Source: a bacterium Scap17
GTDB lineage: Bacteria > Pseudomonadota > Gammaproteobacteria > Pseudomonadales > Halomonadaceae
DNA: 64,000 nt
NCBI GenBank assembly: GCA_013376735.1
Contig: VINJ01000001.1
Coordinates: 3,100,001-3,164,000 of the forward strand
Direction of reading: 5' to 3'
The translations under genes and the position numbers were made by a program. The notes beneath the pieces are model-generated. The model saw nothing but the letters and a program-made list of their open reading frames with translations. It did no database searches and was not told where the DNA came from. Positions 10,000 through 17,864 of the stretch are shown here, piece by piece (positions within the stretch are counted from its first letter, which is position 1; each line of letters begins with the position of its first letter).

Positions 10000-11385
10000 T
10001 CAACTGCTCAACCAGTTGGGCAGGAACAGCGAGATAGCCGGCACGTAGGTGATCAACACCAGGAACAGCAGCAACAGCGACAGCCACGGCAATGCTGCCC
10101 GAATGACCCAGGTCATCGGCTTGCCGGTGATCCCCGCCGTCACGAACAGATTCAGCCCCACGGGGGGTGTCAGCATGCCGATCTCCATGTTGACCACCAT
10201 GATGATGCCGAGATGGATCGGGTCGATCCCCAGCTGCGTCGCGATGGGGAACAGGATTGGCGCCATGATCAGCAGGATGGCCGAGGGCTCCATGAAGTTG
10301 CCCGCCGCCAGCAGCAGCAGATTCATCACGATCAGGAAGCCCCACGCCGGCAGTCCCCAGCCGATGATGGTTTCGGCGATGGTGTGCGGAATGCGCTCCG
10401 TGGTCAGGACATGCGCGAACAGCATCGCGTTGGCGATGATGAACAGCAGCATCATCGAGACACGCGCGCCATCCAGTACCACCTTCTTGACCTCCTGATC
10501 GGTGAAGGACCCCAAGAGACCGGCAGGTACCTGCCACAGCGCGCGCAACCCCGCACTCCCCCAGGCTTCGTTGCCCTTGCGCCACGGCACGTTCTTCAAG
10601 GGGCCCATGTCGCGATAACCCACCACGGCGATGAACCAGGCATACACCGTGGCCACGGCCGCGGCTTCGGTGGGACTGGCCACGCCGCCATAGATCGACC
10701 CCAGCACGATGAAGATCAACATCAGACCGCCCATGGCGATCAAGCCGGAGCGCGCAAGCACCCGTATGCCCGGGAAAGGCTGAGCCGGCAACTTCTTGAT
10801 CCGCGCCGCGATATAGATGGCGACCATCAGGATACCGCCCATCAGGAGGCCCGGAATCAGGCCGGCCATGAACATCTTGGCCGCCGAGACCTCCGTGGCG
10901 GCGGAATACACCAACATCACGATGGACGGTGGAATCAGAATACCCAGCGTACCCGCATTGGTGATCACGCCCGCCGCGAAGGACTCGGTATAGCCCTGGC
11001 GCACCATACCCGCGATCACGATGGAGCCGATGGCCGCCACCGTGGCCGGAGAAGAGCCGGACACGGCGGCAAATAGCATGCACGCCAGCACGGAGGCCAT
11101 CGCCAGCCCCCCGCGCACATGGCCGATAGCGTCGGTGGCGAAGGTGATCAGGCGACGTGCCACGCCGCCGGTCGAGAGAAAGGTGCTGGAGAGAATGAAG
11201 AACGGGATCGCCAGCAGGGTGTAGTGATGCGACAGGGCTTCGAACAGCTTGATCGCCACCGACCCCAGTGAGTCACTGGAAAACAGCAGGATCGTGGTGA
11301 CGCTCGAGAAGCCCAGCGCAAAGGCGATCGGCATGCCGAGAAAGATGCCGCCGAACAGCAGCGCAAACAGAGTGGCTATGGTCAT
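10000..11385 (-). CDS. dctM: TRAP transporter large permease (DctM)
   Basis: Large membrane subunit of a tripartite ATP-independent periplasmic transporter, using the sodium gradient to import an organic acid delivered by DctP. At 461 residues it is about 30 longer than usual; the excess lies in a cytoplasmic-type loop around residues 255-300. The fold is plain: many hydrophobic segments, an N-terminal block FGGIFLGMPIAFALG, a repeat motif around AAVSGSSPATVAAIGSI, GTLGILIPPSI and the C-terminal LTPPVGLNLFV. Its ATG overlaps the dctQ stop (ATGA), so the two subunits are translationally coupled. Confidence 0.95.
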   Translation of the reverse strand: MTIATLFALLFGGIFLGMPIAFALGFSSVTTILLFSSDSLGSVAIKLFEALSHHYTLLAIPFFILSSTFLSTGGVARRLITFATDAIGHVRGGLAMASVLACMLFAAVSGSSPATVAAIGSIVIAGMVRQGYTESFAAGVITNAGTLGILIPPSIVMLVYSAATEVSAAKMFMAGLIPGLLMGGILMVAIYIAARIKKLPAQPFPGIRVLARSGLIAMGGLMLIFIVLGSIYGGVASPTEAAAVATVYAWFIAVVGYRDMGPLKNVPWRKGNEAWGSAGLRALWQVPAGLLGSFTDQEVKKVVLDGARVSMMLLFIIANAMLFAHVLTTERIPHTIAETIIGWGLPAWGFLIVMNLLLLAAGNFMEPSAILLIMAPILFPIATQLGIDPIHLGIIMVVNMEIGMLTPPVGLNLFVTAGITGKPMTWVIRAALPWLSLLLLFLVLITYVPAISLFLPNWLSS

Positions 11386-11966
11386 CGTGGTGTTCCCTGA
11401 TCACTGTCACGGCCAGCATCGCCGTTATCCTGGCCATCCGGCTCATCCGACTGCACCAGGTGCATGCTGTCCTCGCCTTCGTCATGAAAGCCGAAGCCAC
11501 TGGCATCGCCACGAATCACCTTCCAGCCCAGTACCGTAAAGCGCAGCATCAGCAACAACATGGCAATGGGCAGAATGGTGAGGGCATACCACTTGGGAAT
11601 CGCGATGTCCTCAAGCTCGATGCCGATCATCTTCATCAGCGAGAGATATTCATAACTGCCGACCAGCAGCAACACGCAGTACGCCATGCAGATCGCCAGC
11701 GCCAGCAAGGTCGCCACGCGCTGCCAGAGCACCGGCAGCATCTTGACCACGACATCCACACCGATATGCGCGCCCTGCTTGACGCCCCAGGACACGCCGA
11801 TCAACACGAACCAGCCCGCCAGATACAGCGTGGCTTCCTGTGACCAGCTGATGCCGGTATTGAAGACGAAGCGCAACACCACCTCGACGAAGACCAGCAG
11901 CACCATCGCTACCAGCAGCAGCGAGAACAGCGTCTCTTCCGCCTTGTGAAGCCATCTTAGTGCCAT
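11382..11966 (-). CDS. dctQ: TRAP transporter small permease (DctQ)
   Basis: Small four-helix membrane subunit of the TRAP transporter, 194 residues from the chosen start. Family residues include FVEVVLRFVFNTGISWSQE in the first half and the GVKQGAHIGVDV motif. I chose the ATG at 11966 (MALRWLHK) because GAGGA lies eight bases upstream; an in-frame ATG at 12005 would add 13 residues but has no ribosome site. The last 35 or so residues form an acidic, soluble tail, longer than in most DctQ proteins. It lies between dctP and dctM in the usual order. Confidence 0.9.
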   Translation of the reverse strand: MALRWLHKAEETLFSLLLVAMVLLVFVEVVLRFVFNTGISWSQEATLYLAGWFVLIGVSWGVKQGAHIGVDVVVKMLPVLWQRVATLLALAICMAYCVLLLVGSYEYLSLMKMIGIELEDIAIPKWYALTILPIAMLLLMLRFTVLGWKVIRGDASGFGFHDEGEDSMHLVQSDEPDGQDNGDAGRDSDQGTPR

Positions 11967-12063
11967 GGCAAGAATCCTCATGTCGCTCAAGGACACTTGC
12001 CCCACGCGTGATCGCCGATTTTCTGGCGCTCAAGATGGGGCAAGTGATGGATGGCCTGACGGC

Positions 12064-13053
12064 TTACTGGTTGGCCGCTTGCGCGGCGTCGATGATGTCC
12101 TGACCGATGTCGTCGGCAAACTCGCCCCATACCGGCTTCATGGCGTCGACCCACTGCTGACGCTGGGCATCGTCGAGCGTAATGATCTCGCTCTGGCCGG
12201 AATCGAGGATGGCCTGCTTGGCCTCCATGTTCTTGGCTTCGGAGAGCTGGTTGCCGTAGACGATGGCCTCATCGAGCGCCGACTTGACCTCGCCACGCAC
12301 ATCATCCGGCAGGCCATTCCAGAAGCGCGCCGAGGACACCACCATGTAATCCAGCACGCCGTGGTTGGATTCAGTGATGTACGGCTGCACCTCGAAGAAC
12401 TTCTGGGAGTAGATATTGGAGTAGGTGTTCTCCTGGCCGTCGATGGCCTTGGTCTGCAACAGGATGAAGACCTCGGAGAACGGCTTCTTCAGCGAGACGG
12501 CATCCACCGCGTCAAACTGGGCCTCGAGCACATCGGAGGTCATGATGCGGAATTTCTTGCCGTCGGCGTCCCCCGGTGTCTTGAGCGGCGACGATGCGGA
12601 AAGCTGCTTCATGCCGTTATGCAGATAACCGAGCCCCACCAGCCCCTTGGATTCCAGCGACGTCAGCAATGACTGGCCCGTCTCGCTGCTCTGGAAGCGC
12701 TCGACAGCGTCCATATCCTTGAACAGGAAGGGCAGATCGAAGACCTGCAGCTGATCGGTATATTTCTGGAACTTGGACAATGACGGTGCGGCCAGCTGCA
12801 CATCGCCCAGCAGCATGGCTTCCAACACCTTGTCGTCCCCGTACAGCTGCGAACTGGGGTAGAGCTCGACTTCCACCTTGTCGCCCAGACGCTCCTCTAC
12901 CAGTTGCTGGAACTTCTTGCCCATCTGGCCCTTGGGGGTATTTTCCGCCACCACATGGGAGAACTTGATGGTGATCGGGTCGGCCATGGCCGTCGTAGAG
13001 GCAAACAGGATGGCAGCACTCAGGGCGGTCAGGGCTGGCTTGATAAGGCGCAT
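12064..13053 (-). CDS. dctP: TRAP transporter solute-binding protein (DctP)
   Basis: Periplasmic binding protein of the TRAP system, 329 residues. The start at 13053 gives a standard Sec signal (MRLIKPALTALSAAIL, cleavage after TTAMA) and has AGAGGA upstream; the much longer upstream frame has neither. The mature protein starts DPITIKFSHVVAENTPKG. The segment GKKFRIMTSD contains the arginine that binds the substrate carboxylate, and the block QENTYSNIYSQKFFEVQ followed by SNHGVLDYMVV resembles characterised C4-dicarboxylate binders such as Rhodobacter DctP. Malate, fumarate or succinate is therefore the likely cargo, by inference. Confidence 0.93.
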   Translation of the reverse strand: MRLIKPALTALSAAILFASTTAMADPITIKFSHVVAENTPKGQMGKKFQQLVEERLGDKVEVELYPSSQLYGDDKVLEAMLLGDVQLAAPSLSKFQKYTDQLQVFDLPFLFKDMDAVERFQSSETGQSLLTSLESKGLVGLGYLHNGMKQLSASSPLKTPGDADGKKFRIMTSDVLEAQFDAVDAVSLKKPFSEVFILLQTKAIDGQENTYSNIYSQKFFEVQPYITESNHGVLDYMVVSSARFWNGLPDDVRGEVKSALDEAIVYGNQLSEAKNMEAKQAILDSGQSEIITLDDAQRQQWVDAMKPVWGEFADDIGQDIIDAAQAANQ

Positions 13054-13328
13054 GGCGAATCCTCTTGAATTGCGGATATTGTGGGTCTTGTAGGGCATTC
13101 GATATCCCGTCTGCGTGGCTCCGACACGAAGCCACGCAGAGGCGCGGCGCGAGCAGGGATGGCCGAGACACTGCGAGCATTGCGCCACAGCCGCCAGATA
13201 GACGAGAAAATCCATACAATTCAATAAGTTGCAGAAAAACAAGTCGCGCACGATTCTCACAAGACTGAGCCGAATTCCGCCGGCGCTGGCAGTTTATGAG
13301 GGAGCTGTGCGGATTTCCGCCCATCAAC

Positions 13329-13368
13329 GACAAGGCCCCTGTGCGGGAATCCGCACAGGGGCCTTGTC
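13329..13368 (-). terminator. 18-bp perfect hairpin after the ProQ-domain gene
   Basis: Two perfect 18-base arms (GACAAGGCCCCTGTGCGG and complement) around a 4-base loop, 66 bases past the stop of the ProQ-domain gene. No T-run follows on either strand. A likely transcription end or mRNA 3'-end stabiliser; one of a recurring set in this window. Confidence 0.6.
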
Positions 13369-13433
13369 TATTACCATCGATCATTGTCGATCGAGCGTCT
13401 TCACCAGCTGCCACACCACCTGCCAGCACATTC

Positions 13434-14420
13434 TCAGGGACGGTGCTTGGTCATCAGCTCGCTGAGCTTGTGGCTGATGCGCTGATCGGTCGCCTGCTCT
13501 TCACGCGCCCTCTGCTGACGCGTCAGCTCATCGAGCTGCTGACGGGCATGGCGTGCTTCATCTTCCGTCACGGCACCCACCGACTGACCCGAGAGATCCA
13601 CGCGCTGCGTGCCCGCCCGTACCGCCTTCAGATACCGCGGCAGATGGACATAACCCGCCAGCGCGCGCCGCACCAGCTTGTCATCCCAGGGCTCGTTTTC
13701 CAGCAGCTCGATATGGATGCCGATCTTCAGCGGCCGGGTATGGCCCTTGAAGAAGGTATCCGGATAGCGCTTGTACCACTGCTTGAGCAGCGCATGCGGA
13801 GAAGGCGCCGCCTCAGGCCGAGACGCCTGCTGCGCCTCGCCCAGCGTGACTTCGTTCTGCTGATGCGCTTCCTGCTCCTGCGGTACCTGAGCTTGCGGTG
13901 CCTGATCCTCGGACGAGTCGGCAGCCGCCGCTGTCTGCGCGTCAGCTGCCGGCTGACTCACGTTCAGGCGCTCTGAGGCCAGGCGTTCTGCCTGCGCCTC
14001 CTGCTGCGCTGCCAGACCCGACTCCGCATTCGTGGAGGGTTGCGGCGCAGAAGCCTGCTCAGCCAGTTCGCGCAATTGCGCATCTCGCGCCAGCAACGCC
14101 TCATTCACCGCGTTCAACTGCGCCTGCTGCTCCTGCAGTGTCTGGCGCGCCGCCGCGAGCTGCTCAGCGAGCTGCTCTCGCTCACCACGCTCTGCGGCCA
14201 GTGCACGCTCGGCGTCTGCCAGGGCACGCTGATGCGCATCGGCATCTGCCGTGGCTGCAGACGTTGCCTGCTGCTCAAGCTGGGCCAGCGCATCGCGCAG
14301 GCGGGCATTTTCCGACTCCAGGGCCGCACGGGCCTGGCGCTCTGTGTCACGCTGCTGTCGCTGTGTGTCGGCTTCATGTTCAAGCGCAGAATACAGCGCT
14401 TCGAGGCGATCCATCGTCAA
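13434..14420 (-). CDS. ProQ/FinO-domain protein with long coiled-coil N-terminus
   Basis: Probable RNA chaperone. The C-terminal part (about residues 207-285) is a ProQ/FinO domain: YPDTFFKGHTRPLKIGIHIELL, then the conserved helix around LVRRALAGYVHLPRYLKAV. The first 125 residues are an uninterrupted Ala/Gln/Glu/Arg-rich heptad pattern (coiled coil), followed by a Gln/Ala-rich linker to about 205. A third, charged helix lies after the domain (residues 285-328). Classic ProQ instead has the FinO domain first and a Tudor-like tail, so the architecture differs. The start used here is TTG, with GGGAGG eight bases upstream; the alternative ATG at 14414 is two codons in. RNA targets are unknown. 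Confidence 0.82.
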   Translation of the reverse strand: MTMDRLEALYSALEHEADTQRQQRDTERQARAALESENARLRDALAQLEQQATSAATADADAHQRALADAERALAAERGEREQLAEQLAAARQTLQEQQAQLNAVNEALLARDAQLRELAEQASAPQPSTNAESGLAAQQEAQAERLASERLNVSQPAADAQTAAAADSSEDQAPQAQVPQEQEAHQQNEVTLGEAQQASRPEAAPSPHALLKQWYKRYPDTFFKGHTRPLKIGIHIELLENEPWDDKLVRRALAGYVHLPRYLKAVRAGTQRVDLSGQSVGAVTEDEARHARQQLDELTRQQRAREEQATDQRISHKLSELMTKHRP

Positions 14421-14517
14421 GGCCTGAGCCTCCCTTGCACGCTATGGGCAGTTCCGTTTGGCACCAGTCTGTGTCAGTACCTGCTGACTGTAAAGGTCAC
14501 GCCGGCCAGCCAGTGGC

Positions 14518-15065
14518 TCAGACGTCGCGGCGCTCGAAGCGCACGAAATCATAGGCCGGCAGGCCCTCACCGCTCTCCCCCGGGACGCGCTGCGCTTCCT
14601 GCCAGCTCGCATCCAGCGCCGGGAAATGGGCATCGCCCTCGATCTCGACCGCAACCTCGGTGAGATAGAGGCGCGTCGCCACCGGCAGCGCCTGGGCGTA
14701 GATCTGACCGCCACCGATCACCATGATCTCATCCACGCCTTCGATCATCGCGTGGTGGTCCGCCATGCTCAGCGCGGCGGCCAGGTCACTGCAGACCCGT
14801 ACGCCATCGTGACTGAACTCGCTGTCACGCGTGACCACGATGTTGAGGCGGTTGGGCAACGGCCTGCCGATGGAGGCGAAGGTCTTGCGACCCATGATCA
14901 CCGGCTTGCCCTGGGTGACATGCTTGAAGAACTTCAGGTCTTCCGGCAGATACCAAGGCAACTGGTTGTCGACGCCGATCACGCGGTTGACCGACATGGC
15001 GGCAATCATCGCGACGGGCACGACGGTGTCAGCCGCCGCTGTCAGTGGAGAGAATTCATTATCGC

Positions 15066-15069
<4 letters not shown>
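14518..15069 (-). CDS. folA: Dihydrofolate reductase
   Basis: Reduces dihydrofolate to tetrahydrofolate with NADPH; the target of trimethoprim. The 183-residue protein has an N-terminal extension of about 18 residues ahead of the usual start, then [36 protein letters not shown], with the folate-binding aspartate in the ED pair, [15 protein letters not shown], and [13 protein letters not shown]. It overlaps the thyA stop by ATGA, so it is coupled to the enzyme that generates its substrate. Regulation beyond coupling is not visible. Confidence 0.96.
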
Positions 15070-15860
<791 letters not shown>

Positions 15861-15975
15861 GGTGGCGAGTCCGTACGGCGTGTCAGAGGCTGGCGCAGCG
15901 AACGGGCCAGGTGGATCGCCCTGCGCGCGCCAGCCTCTCATGAATTCGAATCGTTCACTTGACGATATTTGACGC

Positions 15976-16027
15976 TGCCAGATACGCAAGAACGCGGCCC
16001 GATGGCCGCGTTCTTGCGTATCTGGCA
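15976..16027 (-). terminator. 24-bp perfect hairpin between lgt and thyA
   Basis: Two perfect 24-base arms, starting TGCCAGATACGCAAGAACGC, flank a CGAT loop. It begins 51 bases past the lgt stop codon and 116 bases upstream of thyA. No T-run follows. It is the longest perfect hairpin in the window. Confidence 0.6.
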
Positions 16028-16077
16028 GGGGGCCAGTTTACACCGAATGCCCCCTGTATTCACGCCTGCATTGCCTC

Positions 16078-16881
16078 TCAGGAGGCGCGAGGTGCAGGCG
16101 GCTGCGCCACTTCCTGACCGCGCGACCAGGCCATCAACAGCAGCCCGAACAGCACCATCGGCAGCGACAGCAGCTGGCCCATGGTCAGCCAGTCGAAGGC
16201 GATGAAGCCCAGCTGGGAGTCCGGCTGACGGAAGAATTCGGTGATGAACCGGAAGCAACCATAGCAGAGCAGAAACAGCCCGGAGATCAAGCCCTTCTGG
16301 CGCGGTTCACGCGAGACGAACCACAGGATGGCGAACAGCACGACGCCTTCCAGTGCAAACTGATAGAGCTGCGAGGGATGACGCGGCTCCGGCCCGTAGA
16401 GCGGGTAGACCATGCCCCAGGAGACATCGGTGATGCGCCCCGGCAGCTCCTGATTGATGAAGTTGCCCAGCCGTCCTGCACCGAGGCCGATCGGCACCAT
16501 CGGCGCGATGAAATCGGTCAGCTGGAAGAAGGTCAGCTGATGGCGACGCGCGAACAACAGCATCGCGATCAACACGCCCAGCAGACCGCCATGGAAGCTC
16601 ATGCCGCCATCCCAGACCTTGAAGATCCACACCGGGTCCGCCAGCAGCTTGTCGAAGCCATAGAAGAGCGCATACCCCAGGCGGCCACCCAGCACCACAC
16701 CCAGGGCGCCGAAGAAGATCAGGTCGCCCACCGCGTCCTGACTGAGGCCGACACGTGCGCGACGTGCTCGCGCCAGCCCCCAGGCCGCCGCGAAACCGAT
16801 CACGTACATCAACCCGTACCAGTGAATCTTGAAGGGCCCCAGCGCCAGCGCCACGGGGTCGATCTCAGGATATTGCAACAT
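16078..16881 (-). CDS. lgt: Prolipoprotein diacylglyceryl transferase
   Basis: Inner-membrane enzyme that transfers diacylglycerol from phosphatidylglycerol to the lipobox cysteine of prolipoproteins. The start at 16881 ([23 protein letters not shown]) matches the family N-terminus, has AAGG upstream, and gives 267 residues; a further 19 in-frame residues upstream look non-coding. The diagnostic Lgt signature [16 protein letters not shown] and the HGGLLGV motif are intact among about seven membrane segments. Its neighbours thyA and the TauE-type permease match the gene order known in Pseudomonas. Confidence 0.96.
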   Translation of the reverse strand: MLQYPEIDPVALALGPFKIHWYGLMYVIGFAAAWGLARARRARVGLSQDAVGDLIFFGALGVVLGGRLGYALFYGFDKLLADPVWIFKVWDGGMSFHGGLLGVLIAMLLFARRHQLTFFQLTDFIAPMVPIGLGAGRLGNFINQELPGRITDVSWGMVYPLYGPEPRHPSQLYQFALEGVVLFAILWFVSREPRQKGLISGLFLLCYGCFRFITEFFRQPDSQLGFIAFDWLTMGQLLSLPMVLFGLLLMAWSRGQEVAQPPAPRAS

Positions 16882-17008
16882 GTGAAAACCTTGAATGAGG
16901 AAGTCGGGCTCTATCAACGCACTGGGCGATGCAGGCATCGCCTCTCAGGCGGGCAGAGCATAACAGTCAAAGCATGAACACGACCTGCCTGAGGCAGCGT
17001 ATTCCCGC

Positions 17009-17791
17009 TCACGCCAGCAGAAACCGCAGTCCGACGACGACCAGAATCAGCGCGAACAGGCGCTTTAACAGCAGAGCTGGCAAGGCATGTGCCAGCCGCG
17101 CCCCGAGGCGCGCAAACGGCACGGACACCAGCACGATGCCCAGCCACGCCACCCAATGGACATAGCCGATGGCGTGCTCCGGCAGATTTGGGGCATGCCA
17201 GCCAACCACGATGTTGGTCAGTGCGGCGGTCAGCGCAATGGGAAAGCCTGCCGCGGCGGCGGTCCCCACCGCCTCGGTCATGCGCGCCTGCCAGCTGGAG
17301 AGCATCGGCACCATCACCGTGCCGCCACCGATGCCGAACAGCGAGGAAATCACGCCGACGGTACTGCCACCCACGAACTGGCCGACCCGCCCGGGGGCCT
17401 GTGCCATCTGGCCCACCTTGAGATCCAGCCCGAGCTTGGCCGCCACCAGCAGCACGAAGACGCCGAAGGCCAGCTTTAGGGTCTCGCCGCTCAGTTCACT
17501 GGCCAGCACCACGCCCAGCCCGGTGCCGACCACCAGCCCCGGCAACAGCCGCTTGAGCCAATCGATGCGCACCGCACCGCGCTCATGATGTGCCCGCGCC
17601 GACGACAGCGAGGTCACCACGATGGTGGCCAGCGAGGTGCCGATCGCCAGGTGCATCAATACCTCCGGCGCGACGCCTTGCAGCACGAAGGCCGCGGCCA
17701 GCACCGGCACGATGACAAGTCCTCCACCTATCCCGAACAGCCCCGCGATCATGCCGGCGACCGCGCCCAACAAGGGATACCACCACCACAT
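17009..17791 (-). CDS. TauE/SafE family membrane permease
   Basis: Probable anion exporter of the sulfite exporter TauE/SafE family, 260 residues with about eight membrane helices. The family's internal duplication is plain: the motif GLFGIGGGLVIVP near the N-terminus is echoed by SLFGIGGGTVMVP after the middle. AAGGAG lies just upstream of the ATG. It lies directly upstream of lgt in the direction of transcription, the order found in Pseudomonas, but that neighbour gives no clue to the substrate. Sulfite, sulfoacetate or another organosulfur anion are family possibilities only. Confidence 0.88.
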   Translation of the reverse strand: MWWWYPLLGAVAGMIAGLFGIGGGLVIVPVLAAAFVLQGVAPEVLMHLAIGTSLATIVVTSLSSARAHHERGAVRIDWLKRLLPGLVVGTGLGVVLASELSGETLKLAFGVFVLLVAAKLGLDLKVGQMAQAPGRVGQFVGGSTVGVISSLFGIGGGTVMVPMLSSWQARMTEAVGTAAAAGFPIALTAALTNIVVGWHAPNLPEHAIGYVHWVAWLGIVLVSVPFARLGARLAHALPALLLKRLFALILVVVGLRFLLA

Positions 17792-17864
17792 ACCTGACTC
17801 CTTTCATGCTGCATTGCGGTGACTGTCTGCCGAGAGTGGCCCGGGCCTCTCAGCGCCATGACCG

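Noticed and set aside
13296..13976. Plus-strand frame of 226 residues across the hairpin and the ProQ-domain gene
   Set aside because: It reads through an 18-bp inverted repeat and is antisense to a supported gene.
15976..16027. Possible end of an insertion sequence or attachment site
   Set aside because: No transposase or integrase is nearby, no target-site duplication is seen, and other hairpins of this type have unrelated sequences.
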